Assembly (NCBI RefSeq): GCF_039523795.1
Contig: NZ_BAAAFZ010000015.1
Coordinates: 112,288-176,287, forward strand
Direction of reading: 5' to 3'
DNA length: 64,000 bases
Source: Craurococcus roseus
GTDB lineage: Bacteria; Pseudomonadota; Alphaproteobacteria; Acetobacterales; Acetobacteraceae
A program made the position numbers and the translations under genes. How positions within the stretch are numbered: the first letter of the stretch is position 1; every line of letters begins with the position of its first letter. The notes beneath the pieces were generated by a model, which was not told the origin of the DNA, did not search any database, and saw only the letters and a program-made list of their open reading frames with translations. This document shows positions 34,995 to 43,822 of the stretch, piece by piece.

Positions 34995-36908
34995 ATGTTC
35001 GTCGGCGCCGTCTTCTTCCCGCTCCTCGGGGCGACCATCAGCGGCTTCCTCGGCCGCTGGATCGGCTCCCGCGCCGCGCAGTGGTCCAGCGTGGGGTGCA
35101 TGGTCCTGGCCGCCATCTGCGGCGTCGCGGCCTTCGCCGAGGTGGCCATGGAGGGCGACCCGGCCACGGTCGTCATCGCCACCTGGATCGACGTCGGCGG
35201 CTTCGAACTGGCCTGGGCGCTGCGCTACGACACGCTGGCCACAGTGATGGTGGCGATGGTCACGGTCGTCTCCACCCTGATCCACCTCTACAGCGTCGGC
35301 TACATGGCGCACGACGCCACCCCGCCGCGCTTCTTCGCCTACCTGTCGCTCTTCACCTTCATGATGCTGATGCTGGTGACGGCGGACAATCTGGCCCAGC
35401 TCTTCTTCGGCTGGGAGGGCGTGGGCCTCGCGAGCTACCTGCTCATCGGCTACTGGTACGACCGGGAGAGCGCCAACGCCGCCGCGATGAAGGCCTTCAT
35501 CGTAAACCGCGTGGGCGACTTCTTCTTCATGCTCGGCCTCGCGCTGACCTTTCTCACCTTCGACAGCATCGACTTCTCCGAGATCTTCGCCGCGGTGCCG
35601 CAGCACACCGGCGACACCTTCCTCGGCCTGAACTCGATCGAGCTAATCGGCGTCCTTCTGTTCCTGGGCGCCTGCGGCAAATCGGCGCAGATCGGCCTGC
35701 ACACCTGGCTGCCGGACGCCATGGAGGGCCCCACCCCGGTCTCAGCGCTGATCCACGCCGCCACGATGGTGACGGCCGGCGTGTTCCTGGTGTGCCGCAT
35801 GTCGCCGCTGATGGAGTACGCGCCGAACGCGCTCACCCTCGTCACCTTCGTCGGCGCCACCACCGCGCTCTTCGCCGCGACGATCGGCTGCGTGCAGAAC
35901 GACATCAAGCGGGTGATCGCCTACTCCACCTGCTCGCAGCTCGGCTACATGTTCTTCGCGGCAGGGGTCGGCGCCTACCAAGTGGCGATGTTCCACCTCT
36001 TCACCCACGCCTTCTTCAAGGCCCTGCTGTTCCTGGGCGCCGGCAGCGTCATCCACGCCATGTCCGACGAGCAGGACATCCGCCGCATGGGCGGGATCTG
36101 GACCAAGATCCCGGTGACCTACGCGGTGATGTGGATCGGCAGCCTCGCCCTGGCCGGCATCCCCTTCTTCGCCGGCTACTATTCCAAGGACGCCATCCTT
36201 GAGGCCGCCTTCGCGTCGCACAGCCTGGTCGGCGGCTACGCCTTCATCTGCGGCATCCTCGCCGCCTTCCTGACCGCCTTCTACTCCTGGCGGCTGCTCA
36301 TCCTCACCTTCCACGGCGAGCCGCGGGCCGACCACCACACCATGGAGCACGTCCACGAGAGCCCGCTGGTGATGCTGGCGCCGTTGTTGTTGCTCGCGGT
36401 CGGCGCCGTGCTGACCGGCTACCTGTTCTACGGTTTCTTCGTGGGCGAGCACGAGCACGCCTTCTGGGCCGGTTCCATCGTCAATGCGGCGCACAACCAC
36501 GTGCTGCACGACATGCACGAGGTCCCCGCCTGGGTGCCGCTCGCCCCCACCGTGGTCGCCGTGCTCGGCATTGCGCTCGCCTACATGCTCTACATGGTGG
36601 CGCCCGCCATCCCAGCGCGCTTGGCCGCGGCAGCGCCCGGCGTGTACCGCTTCCTGCTGAACAAGTGGTACTTCGACGAGCTGTACGACATGATCTTCGT
36701 CCGGCCCGCCCAACGCCTGGCCCGGCTGCTCTGGCAAGTCGGCGACGTCCGCATCATCGACGGCATGCCGAACGGCGCCGCCGACCTCGCGGCCGGGGCC
36801 GCCCGCGGCGCGGTCCGCATCCAGACCGGGCGGGTGGCGAACTACGCCTTCGCCATGATCATCGGCCTCGTCTTCTTCGTCTCCCTCTTCATGCTCGGCC
36901 TCCGCTGA
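34995..36908 (+). CDS. nuoL: NADH-quinone oxidoreductase subunit L
   Basis: A 637-residue antiporter-like proton-pumping subunit at the distal end of the membrane arm. Landmark sequences are FFGWEGVGLASYLLIGYWY, HTWLPDAMEGPTPVSALIHA and KRVIAYSTCSQLGYMF. The long lateral helix and the C-terminal anchor (FAMIIGLVFFVSLFML) are present. Its stop shares one base with the start of nuoM (TGATG). Confidence 0.98.
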   Translation: MFVGAVFFPLLGATISGFLGRWIGSRAAQWSSVGCMVLAAICGVAAFAEVAMEGDPATVVIATWIDVGGFELAWALRYDTLATVMVAMVTVVSTLIHLYSVGYMAHDATPPRFFAYLSLFTFMMLMLVTADNLAQLFFGWEGVGLASYLLIGYWYDRESANAAAMKAFIVNRVGDFFFMLGLALTFLTFDSIDFSEIFAAVPQHTGDTFLGLNSIELIGVLLFLGACGKSAQIGLHTWLPDAMEGPTPVSALIHAATMVTAGVFLVCRMSPLMEYAPNALTLVTFVGATTALFAATIGCVQNDIKRVIAYSTCSQLGYMFFAAGVGAYQVAMFHLFTHAFFKALLFLGAGSVIHAMSDEQDIRRMGGIWTKIPVTYAVMWIGSLALAGIPFFAGYYSKDAILEAAFASHSLVGGYAFICGILAAFLTAFYSWRLLILTFHGEPRADHHTMEHVHESPLVMLAPLLLLAVGAVLTGYLFYGFFVGEHEHAFWAGSIVNAAHNHVLHDMHEVPAWVPLAPTVVAVLGIALAYMLYMVAPAIPARLAAAAPGVYRFLLNKWYFDELYDMIFVRPAQRLARLLWQVGDVRIIDGMPNGAADLAAGAARGAVRIQTGRVANYAFAMIIGLVFFVSLFMLGLR

Positions 36909-38422
36909 TGAACGCCGCCGGCTTCCCGCTGCTCTCGCTGCTCACCTTCCTGCCGCTGGTGGGCGCCGCCATCATCCTGTCGGTGCGCGGCGATGACGCG
37001 GTGGTGGCACGCAACGCGCGCTGGACGGCGCTCTGGACCAGCCTCCTCGTCTTCCTGCTGAGCCTCATCCTATGGGCGCGCTTCGACCGCGGCACGGCCG
37101 ACTTCCAGTTCGTCGAGCGGGTGTCGTGGCTGCCGGAGTTCGGCGTCGGCTACCACATGGGCGTGGACGGCGTCTCGGTGCTGTTCGTCCTGCTCTCCAC
37201 CGCGCTGACGCCCGTCTGCATCCTCGCGTCCTGGGAGGCGATCACCGCCCGCGTCCGCGAGTACATGGTCGCCTTCCTCGTGCTCGAGACGATGATGGTG
37301 GGCATGTTCTGCGCGCTGGACATGCTCGTGTTCTACGTCTTCTTCGAGGGCGTGCTGATCCCGATGTTCCTCATCATCGGGGTCTGGGGCGGCGCGCGGC
37401 GCGTCTACGCCGCCTACAAGTTCTTCCTCTACACCCTGCTCGGCAGTGTGCTGATGTTGCTCGCCATCCTGTACCTGTGGCGCGAGGCCGGCACCACGGA
37501 CATCCCGGAGATCTACCGCCACGCCATCCCCGCGGCGGCGCAGGCCTGGATCTTCTTCGCCTTCCTGGCCTCCTTCGCGGTCAAGGTGCCGATGTGGCCC
37601 GTCCACACCTGGCTGCCGGATGCGCACGTGGAGGCGCCGACCGCGGGCTCCGTCATCCTCGCCGGCGTGCTGCTGAAGATGGGCGCCTACGGCTTCCTCC
37701 GCTTCAGCCTGCCCATGCTGCCGGAGGCCAGCGCCCAGTTCGCGCCGTTGATCTTCGTCCTCTCAGTCGTCGCCGTCGTCTACACATCTTTGGTGGCGCT
37801 GGCGCAGGAGGATATGAAGAAGCTGATCGCCTACTCTTCCGTCGCCCACATGGGCGTCGTCACCATCGGCATCTTCACCTTCAACCAGCAGGGCCTGTCC
37901 GGCGCGTTGTTCACCATGCTGGCGCACGGCGTGGTCTCGGGCGCGCTCTTCCTCTGCGTCGGCGTGCTGTACGACCGCGTCCACAGCCGGGACATCGCGC
38001 GCTACGGCGGCGTGGCCGGCATCATGCCGTCATACGGGCTGGTGTTCCTGTTCTTCACCATGGCCTCCGTCGGCCTCCCCGGCCTCGCCAACTTCGTGGG
38101 CGAGTTCCTGGTCATCGTGGGGGCCTGGAGGGTGAACCCGTGGGTCGCCGCGGGCGCGGCGCTCTCCATGATCCTGGGCGCCTGCTACATGCTGCTGCTC
38201 TACCGCAGGGTCGCCTTCGGCCGCGTCACGCGCGAGGACGTGCGCTCGCTGCTGGACCTCTCGCCGCGGGAGTACGCGGTGTTCGTGCCCCTGGTGCTGG
38301 TGACGCTCTGGCTCGGGGTCTACCCGCAACCCGTGCTCGCCGTGTTCGAGGCCAGCGTCGCCTCCCTCGTGCAGCGCCACGAAGCGGCGCTGTCCAACGC
38401 CGCCCGACTCGCCGGATTGTAA
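36908..38422 (+). CDS. nuoM: NADH-quinone oxidoreductase subunit M
   Basis: A 504-residue antiporter-like proton-pumping subunit. Conserved segments are the glutamate-containing YVFFEGVLIPMFLIIGVWGG, VPMWPVHTWLPDAHVEAPTA, and KKLIAYSSVAHMGVV. The ATG at 36908 is fixed by the one-base overlap with nuoL and by the normal N-terminus (FPLLSLLTFLPLVGA). Followed by nuoN after 6 bases. Confidence 0.98.
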   Translation: MNAAGFPLLSLLTFLPLVGAAIILSVRGDDAVVARNARWTALWTSLLVFLLSLILWARFDRGTADFQFVERVSWLPEFGVGYHMGVDGVSVLFVLLSTALTPVCILASWEAITARVREYMVAFLVLETMMVGMFCALDMLVFYVFFEGVLIPMFLIIGVWGGARRVYAAYKFFLYTLLGSVLMLLAILYLWREAGTTDIPEIYRHAIPAAAQAWIFFAFLASFAVKVPMWPVHTWLPDAHVEAPTAGSVILAGVLLKMGAYGFLRFSLPMLPEASAQFAPLIFVLSVVAVVYTSLVALAQEDMKKLIAYSSVAHMGVVTIGIFTFNQQGLSGALFTMLAHGVVSGALFLCVGVLYDRVHSRDIARYGGVAGIMPSYGLVFLFFTMASVGLPGLANFVGEFLVIVGAWRVNPWVAAGAALSMILGACYMLLLYRRVAFGRVTREDVRSLLDLSPREYAVFVPLVLVTLWLGVYPQPVLAVFEASVASLVQRHEAALSNAARLAGL

Positions 38423-38428
38423 GCCGCC

Positions 38429-39850
38429 ATGTCCTGGACCCTCGCCATGCCGGAGATCGTGCTCGCGGTCGCCGGCCTCGTCATCCTCGCCGTGGCCGTG
38501 TTCCCGAAGCGCGACACCTTCTTCCCCGCCAGCATGGCGGTGATCGGCGCTCTGCTGCTCGCCGGCGTGCTCGTGCTCGGCCAGGAGGAAGGCACCGCCT
38601 TCGGCGGCCAGTACGTCGCCGACGGCTTCTCCTCCTTCATGAAGCTGCTCGTGATCCTCGGCGGCGCGCTCGGCCTGCTGCTGGCGCTGGACTGGAACGA
38701 GAAGGAAGGCCTCGGCCGCTTCGAGTTCTCCGTCCTGGTGCTCTACGCCACCCTGGGCGGCATGGTCATGGTCTCCGCCAACGACCTTATGACGACGTAC
38801 CTGGGCCTGGAACTGCTCTCGCTCCCCCTCTACGTCATCGCCGCCTTCAACCGCGACGACGCGCGCTCCTCCGAAGCCGGGCTCAAGTACTTCGTGCTCG
38901 GCGCGCTCGCCTCCGGGCTGCTGCTCTACGGCGCGTCGCTGGTCTACGGCTTCGCCGGCTCCACCAACTTCGACCGGCTCGCCGACGCGCTGACGGGGGG
39001 CGAGCCCGCTTCGCAGGGCCTCGTGGTCGGCATCGTCTTCGTCATAGCGGCGCTGGCCTTCAAGGTCTCGGCCGTGCCCTTCCACATGTGGACGCCGGAC
39101 GTCTACGAGGGCGCGCCCACCCCGGTCACCGCCTTCTTCGCCATGGCGCCCAAAGTCGCGGCGATCGCCCTGCTCGCGCGCGTGCTGCTCGGCCCCTTCG
39201 GCGACGTCGCGGCGCAGTGGCAGCAGGTGATCCTGCTGGTTTCCATGGGCTCCATGCTGCTGGGCGCCTTCGCCGCCATCGGCCAGCGCAACATCAAGCG
39301 GCTGATGGCCTACTCGTCCATCGGCCACGTTGGTTACGCGCTGATGGGCGTCGCGGTCGCGAGCGACGAGGGGCTGCGCGGCCTGCTCATCTACATGGCC
39401 ATCTACATCTTGATGAACGTCGGCACCTTCGCGGTGATAGTGTCCATGCGGCGGCAGGGCAGGGCGGTTGAGCATGTGGACGACCTCGCCGGCCTCGGCC
39501 GAACCGACCCTGGCACGGCGTTGTGGATGGCGGTGTTCATGTTCTCCATGGCCGGAATCCCGCCGCTCGCCGGCTTCTTCGGCAAGCTCTACGTCTTCCT
39601 GGCCGCGGTGCAAGGCGGCTTTTGGGTGCTCGCCACGGTGGGCGTGCTCACCAGCGTCGTCTCGGCCTACTACTACCTGCGCATCGTCAAAGTGATGTAC
39701 TTCGACCAGGGCGTCGGCGCGCTGGACCGCGCGCCCGCCAGCCTGTCCGCCGTCATGGCCGGCACCGGGCTGTTCAACCTGCTCTTCATCCTGTGGCCGG
39801 CGCCGATGCTGGCCGCGGCCGGCGCGGCGGCGGCGGCGCTGCTGACCTGA
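38429..39850 (+). CDS. nuoN: NADH-quinone oxidoreductase subunit N
   Basis: A 473-residue antiporter-like subunit that completes complex I. Conserved segments are TYLGLELLSLPLYVIAAFNR, FHMWTPDVYEGAPTPVTAF and KRLMAYSSIGHVGYAL. Its stop shares one base with the ATG of birA, so the operon continues into birA-coaX-rnj, an arrangement seen in many alphaproteobacteria. Confidence 0.98.
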   Translation: MSWTLAMPEIVLAVAGLVILAVAVFPKRDTFFPASMAVIGALLLAGVLVLGQEEGTAFGGQYVADGFSSFMKLLVILGGALGLLLALDWNEKEGLGRFEFSVLVLYATLGGMVMVSANDLMTTYLGLELLSLPLYVIAAFNRDDARSSEAGLKYFVLGALASGLLLYGASLVYGFAGSTNFDRLADALTGGEPASQGLVVGIVFVIAALAFKVSAVPFHMWTPDVYEGAPTPVTAFFAMAPKVAAIALLARVLLGPFGDVAAQWQQVILLVSMGSMLLGAFAAIGQRNIKRLMAYSSIGHVGYALMGVAVASDEGLRGLLIYMAIYILMNVGTFAVIVSMRRQGRAVEHVDDLAGLGRTDPGTALWMAVFMFSMAGIPPLAGFFGKLYVFLAAVQGGFWVLATVGVLTSVVSAYYYLRIVKVMYFDQGVGALDRAPASLSAVMAGTGLFNLLFILWPAPMLAAAGAAAAALLT

Positions 39851-40617
39851 TGGCGGGTGGCGACGGCCGCTGGCGGCTCGAGGTCCACCCCGAACTTCCT
39901 AGCACATCCAGCCACCTGACCACCCTCGCGCGGGAAGGCGCGCCGGACGGCTTGGCGATACTCGCGCTGCGCCAGACCGCAGGACGGGGCCAAGGCGGCC
40001 GGTCGTGGTGCGACGCGCCGGGCAACCTCGCCGTCTCGCTGCTCATCCGCCCCCGCCACGCCGCGCGGGAAGCGCCGCAGTGGAGCCTGCTTGGCGGTGT
40101 CGCCCTGGCCGAAGCCGCGCGCGCCGTCGACCCCGATCCGGACGCGCTGTCCCTCCGCTGGCCGAACGACCTGCTCCGCCACGGTGCCAAGTGCGCCGGA
40201 GTCCTGGCGGAGAGCGCGGTTTCGCCCGATGGCGGCCTCGCTTGGATCGTGCTCGGCTTCGGCGTCAACCTCGCCCACGCCCCGACGGTCGCGGATCGCC
40301 CCACCGCCCGCCTCGGCCGCGCCGAACCGCCCGAAGCTTTCGCCGCCCGGTTGCTCGACCGGGTCTGCGCGTGGCGCCGAGTCCGGGACGCCGAGGGTTT
40401 CGGCGCCGTTCGCGAAGCCTGGACCGCGCACGGCCCGGCGCCCGGGCTTCGCATCGCCGCGCGCTGCGGCCAGGGCACGGCCGAGGGGGGCTTCGCGGGA
40501 CTGGGCGAGGATGGCAGCCTGCTGCTCCGATCCGGGCAGGGCGCCATCCTCCGCATCGCCGTCGGCGAAGTGCTGGAAGCTGCAACGCCAGGACACCGAG
40601 CAGGGGAGGCGCGCTGA
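39850..40617 (+). CDS. birA: Biotin--[acetyl-CoA-carboxylase] ligase, monofunctional
   Basis: A 255-residue biotin protein ligase without the N-terminal DNA-binding domain, so it should not act as a repressor. It makes biotinyl-AMP and attaches biotin to carboxyl carrier protein. WPNDLL and KCAGVLAES (with the catalytic lysine) are intact. The glycine-rich biotinyl-AMP loop reads GRGQGGRSW, in which Gln replaces the arginine equivalent to E. coli Arg118. The ATG shares one base with the nuoN stop. A C-terminal SH3-like domain is present. Confidence 0.94.
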   Translation: MAGGDGRWRLEVHPELPSTSSHLTTLAREGAPDGLAILALRQTAGRGQGGRSWCDAPGNLAVSLLIRPRHAAREAPQWSLLGGVALAEAARAVDPDPDALSLRWPNDLLRHGAKCAGVLAESAVSPDGGLAWIVLGFGVNLAHAPTVADRPTARLGRAEPPEAFAARLLDRVCAWRRVRDAEGFGAVREAWTAHGPAPGLRIAARCGQGTAEGGFAGLGEDGSLLLRSGQGAILRIAVGEVLEAATPGHRAGEAR

Positions 40618-40622
40618 CACCT

Positions 40623-41435
40623 ATGCTGCTGGCCATCGACGCGGGCAACACCAACGTCGTATTCGCCGTCCACGATGGCCGCGAATGGCGCGGGCGATGG
40701 CGCATCGCCACCAGGCCGGACCGCACCTCGGACGAGTACGCCGTGTGGCTGCTTGCGCTATTCCGGCACTGCGGCCTGAAGCCCGGCGACATCGACCGTT
40801 GCTCCATCGGCACGGTCGTCCCGGCCGCGCTCTACAACCTCCGCCGCCTGTCGCGCGAGTGGTTCGAGGTCGAGCCGCTGATCGCCCGGGCGGCCGTGGA
40901 CTGGGGATTCGAGATCAAGGTGGACCGGCCGCAGGAGGTCGGCGCCGACCGCCTGTTGAACGCCCTGGCCTCGCACCACCATTACCGCGGCCCGCTCGTG
41001 GTTGTCGATTTCGGCACCGCCACGACCTTCGACGTGGTGGACGGGAAGGGCGCCTACCTCGGCGGGGTCATCGCGCCCGGCATCAGCCTGTCCATCGAGG
41101 CGCTGCACCAAGCCGCCGCCCGGCTGCCGCGGATCGGTATCGGCCGGCCGCAGGCCGTTATCGGCCGGGACACGGTGGCCGCGATGCAATCGGGGGTGTA
41201 CTGGGGCTATGTCGGCCTGATCGAAGGCATCGTCGGCCGCATCCGGGGCGAGCAGGGGCCGCTCAAGGTGGTGGCGACCGGCGGCCTCGCCCCGCTGTTC
41301 GGGGAAGGGACGGCCGCCATCGAAGTTATCGACCAGGACATAACCCTGGAAGGCCTCCGGCTGTTGGCGGATCGCAACCCCGCCCCAATCTTCTCCCGAT
41401 CCGGGTTGCGCGATCCCCCGTACAGCCCCGCGTAG
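40623..41435 (+). CDS. coaX: Type III pantothenate kinase
   Basis: A 270-residue enzyme that phosphorylates pantothenate, the first step of CoA synthesis. It belongs to the ASKHA fold: N-terminal MLLAIDAGNTNVVFAV phosphate loop, EVGADRLLNALA, VVDFGTATTFDVV and GGVIAPGISLSIEAL. The CoaX class is insensitive to CoA feedback. It begins 5 bases after birA. No coaA/panK of another class is in the window. Confidence 0.97.
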   Translation: MLLAIDAGNTNVVFAVHDGREWRGRWRIATRPDRTSDEYAVWLLALFRHCGLKPGDIDRCSIGTVVPAALYNLRRLSREWFEVEPLIARAAVDWGFEIKVDRPQEVGADRLLNALASHHHYRGPLVVVDFGTATTFDVVDGKGAYLGGVIAPGISLSIEALHQAAARLPRIGIGRPQAVIGRDTVAAMQSGVYWGYVGLIEGIVGRIRGEQGPLKVVATGGLAPLFGEGTAAIEVIDQDITLEGLRLLADRNPAPIFSRSGLRDPPYSPA

Positions 41436-41443
41436 AAGAGAGC

Positions 41444-43117
41444 ATGGACGATTTCGTTTCGGGCGCCGGTCCCCGCGATCCGGCCGACGATTTGGCTTTC
41501 ATCCCCCTCGGCGGCACCGGCGAGATCGGGATGAACCTCAACCTCTACCGGTGCGACGGCGCCTTCCTGGCGGTGGACTGCGGGATCGGCTTCGGCGGCC
41601 CGGACTTGCCCGAAGCGGACATAGTCGTGCCGGACGCGACCTGGATCGCGGAGCGCCGGGGCCGCTTGGTCGGCCTCGTCATCACCCACGCCCACGAGGA
41701 CCACGTCGGCGCGGTGGCGCACCTGTGGCCGCAACTCCGCTGCCCGATCTACGCCAGCCCCTTCGTGGCCGCGGTGTTGCGTCGCAAGCTCGGCGAAGCC
41801 GGTTTGAACGGCGAAGCGCAAGTGACGACGGTGCCCCTGGGCGGCCGCCTGTCCCTCCCGCCCTTCGACCTCGAGTTCCTCCGCGTCGCGCATTCCGTGC
41901 CAGAAGCGCAGGCCCTGGCCATCCGCACCCGGCACGGCCTGATCGTTCACACCGGCGATTGGAAGCTCGATCCCGAGCCGCTGACCGGCCTGCCCACGGA
42001 CGAAGCCGCCTTCGCCCGCGTGGGCCAGGAAGGCGTGCTCGCCATGGTCTGCGACTCGACCAACGCGCTGGTTGAGGGCCATTCCGGCAGCGAAGCGGAG
42101 GTGCGGCGGAACCTCGCTGCCATCATCCGTCCCCTGAAGGGGCGCGTGGCCGTGACCTGCTTCGCCACCAACATCGCCCGGGTGGAGAGCATCGCCCGCG
42201 CAGGCGAGGCCGCCGGGAGGCAAGTGGCGCTGTTCGGCCGCTCTCTCCGCAACGCCGAAGCCGCGGCCCGGGAATGCGGCTACCTGAAGGGCATCGGCCC
42301 CTTCGTACCCGAGGAGGAGGCCGGCTTCCTCCCCGACGACTCGCTCCTCGTCATCTGCACCGGCAGCCAGGGCGAGCCCCGTTCGGCCCTGTCCAAGATC
42401 GCCGCCGACACGCACCCCCACATCGCGCTCGGGGAGGGCGACACCGTCATCTTCTCGTCCCGCATGATCCCCGGGAACGAGCGCGGCATCCTGCGCTTGC
42501 AGGACAGCTTGGCGCGCAATGGCTGCCGCGTGATGACGGCGGACGACCACATGGTCCACGTCTCCGGCCACCCGGCCCGTGACGAGTTGAAGCGCCTCTA
42601 CTCCCTGGTGAAGCCGCGCTACGCCGTGCCGGTCCACGGCGAGTGGCGACACCTGACCGAGCACGCGGCGCTCGCCGAGGAGATGCAGTCCAAGCCGCTG
42701 CTGGTGGAAGACGGCGACGTGCTGCGCCTCGCGCCAGGCCGCGCGGACGTGGTGGACAGCGTGCCGACGGGCCGGTTGGTGGTGGACGAGGGGCGGCTCC
42801 TGCCGCTTTCCGGCAGCGTTCTCGCCGCTCGCAAGCGGATGCTGTTCAACGGCGTGGTCATGGGATCCCTCGCCGTAGACTCCGCCGGCCGCGTCATGGG
42901 CGGTGCGCAGGTCTCGGCGCCCGGGCTGTTCGAGACCGCGGACATCGAGCCGTCGCAGATCGCCGCCGACCTCACCCGCGCGGTCGAGGGCTTGCCGAGC
43001 GCGCTCCGCCGGGAAGACGGCGCGCTGCGCGAAGCGGCCCGGGCCGCGCTCCGCAAGGCGGTGGGCCGCCGCTTGCGGAAGCGCCCGGCTGTCGAAATCC
43101 ACCTCTTGCGCGTGTGA
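41444..43117 (+). CDS. rnj: Ribonuclease J family exo/endoribonuclease
   Basis: A 557-residue metallo-beta-lactamase/beta-CASP nuclease that processes and degrades RNA from the 5' end. The zinc-binding motif is THAHEDHVGAV, preceded by FIPLGGTGEIGMN, with HSVPEA and HTGDWKLD further on. The beta-CASP part contains VTCFATNIARVESI and the HVSGHPARDELK motif. The ATG at 41444 gives the standard length; GAAGAGAG precedes it. Many alphaproteobacteria carry rnj beside coaX/birA, as here. Confidence 0.96.
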   Translation: MDDFVSGAGPRDPADDLAFIPLGGTGEIGMNLNLYRCDGAFLAVDCGIGFGGPDLPEADIVVPDATWIAERRGRLVGLVITHAHEDHVGAVAHLWPQLRCPIYASPFVAAVLRRKLGEAGLNGEAQVTTVPLGGRLSLPPFDLEFLRVAHSVPEAQALAIRTRHGLIVHTGDWKLDPEPLTGLPTDEAAFARVGQEGVLAMVCDSTNALVEGHSGSEAEVRRNLAAIIRPLKGRVAVTCFATNIARVESIARAGEAAGRQVALFGRSLRNAEAAARECGYLKGIGPFVPEEEAGFLPDDSLLVICTGSQGEPRSALSKIAADTHPHIALGEGDTVIFSSRMIPGNERGILRLQDSLARNGCRVMTADDHMVHVSGHPARDELKRLYSLVKPRYAVPVHGEWRHLTEHAALAEEMQSKPLLVEDGDVLRLAPGRADVVDSVPTGRLVVDEGRLLPLSGSVLAARKRMLFNGVVMGSLAVDSAGRVMGGAQVSAPGLFETADIEPSQIAADLTRAVEGLPSALRREDGALREAARAALRKAVGRRLRKRPAVEIHLLRV

Positions 43118-43141
43118 CGGCGCGGCACCCGGCGGCCCGCG

Positions 43142-43405
43142 GTGTCCGTTTTCACCGGCGTCATAGTCTACGTGTTGATCTGGTGGACGGCGCTGTTCGC
43201 CATCCTGCCGATCGGCACCCGCCCCGACGCGGTCGGCGACGCGTCAACGGGCGGCTGGCGCGGAACGCCGGAGCGCCCGCTGCTCATGCGGAAGATCCTG
43301 GCCACTACGGCGGTGTCGGCCGTCCTCTGGATCGGCGTCTACGCGCTGGTGGAAAGCAACTGGATCAGCTTCCGGTCGGGCTGGTTCGCTCTGCCCGAAA
43401 GATAG
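43142..43405 (+). CDS. DUF1467 family membrane protein
   Basis: An 87-residue protein with two hydrophobic helices (VIVYVLIWWTALFAILPIG and ATTAVSAVLWIGVYALVE) separated by a hydrophilic loop. Family pattern and position between rnj and proS match the alphaproteobacterial DUF1467 family. The start is GTG at 43142. Function unknown; the conserved position suggests a link to neighbouring envelope or RNA-processing genes, but this is speculation. Confidence 0.88.
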   Translation: MSVFTGVIVYVLIWWTALFAILPIGTRPDAVGDASTGGWRGTPERPLLMRKILATTAVSAVLWIGVYALVESNWISFRSGWFALPER

Positions 43406-43481
43406 GCTGACCGAGGCGGCCCCGGCCAGCGCTTGCGCAGAATCGGTTTGAAACCCGTTTTTTCTCCGCGCCCGCAGCATC

Positions 43482-43611
43482 GTTTGAGGTTGTGCCGCGA
43501 TATACGCCTGCGCCACGATCTTTGGCAGGAGAAGGGTTTCTTCTCCTGTCGTGTGACTGGCGTTTCCTCCCTAAACTCGGGCCGCACCCTTCGAGGTGCG
43601 GCCCTTTTTTT
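43482..43611 (+). ncRNA. Candidate structured small RNA with its own terminator
   Basis: No gene is found in the 417 bases between DUF1467 and proS, but this part can fold into a long rod. GTTTGAGG (43482-43489) pairs with CCTC...AAAC (43566-43576). A 21-base single-stranded left side (43490-43510) follows, then CGCC/GGCG, ACGA/TCGT and a perfect 9-bp hairpin CAGGAGAAG/CTTCTCCTG (43526-43548, loop GGTTT). The intrinsic terminator at 43579-43611 closes it. A closing stem, large central bubble and terminal stem resemble 6S RNA, and GCCGCGATAT in the bubble recalls the E. coli 6S bubble. 6S identity is a guess; the 5' end is not defined. Confidence 0.5.
43579..43611 (+). terminator. Strong Rho-independent terminator
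   Basis: A perfect 10-bp stem (GGGCCGCACC / GGTGCGGCCC) with loop CTTCGA is followed by seven T residues. It is 174 bases beyond the DUF1467 stop, more than expected for a simple operon terminator, which supports a transcript of its own in the gap. Confidence 0.93.
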
Positions 43612-43822
43612 CGTGTAACCGCGGTAATCTCTCCTGGCTAGCAATTTTTTGCCCGTGTGACGGAACTTCTCGCTAGTTTCGTGTTTCGGACGCCCTCTTG
43701 GCGACCAAAGATGTCTACGCAGCGGGTGTTGATCTACCTTCGCGGGAGCCCTGGCGAACCGGCTTGGCGGCACCTATGGTCCGCCGCCCGGTGTCGGAGC
43801 CGGCCATGTCCAGGAGCCCGCG
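43612..43822 (+). other. Non-coding leader/promoter region of proS
   Basis: 211 bases between the terminator and proS. The first 70 bases are AT-richer than the surroundings and contain a CTAGC...GCTAG inverted repeat with AATTTTTT between, probably promoter DNA. No reading frame of note and no clear -35/-10 pair could be fixed. Confidence 0.4.

Noticed and set aside
43446..43460. GGTTTGAAACC palindrome upstream of the candidate RNA as an operator
   Set aside because: Too short and isolated; it may be chance or part of the promoter, and no second copy was seen.
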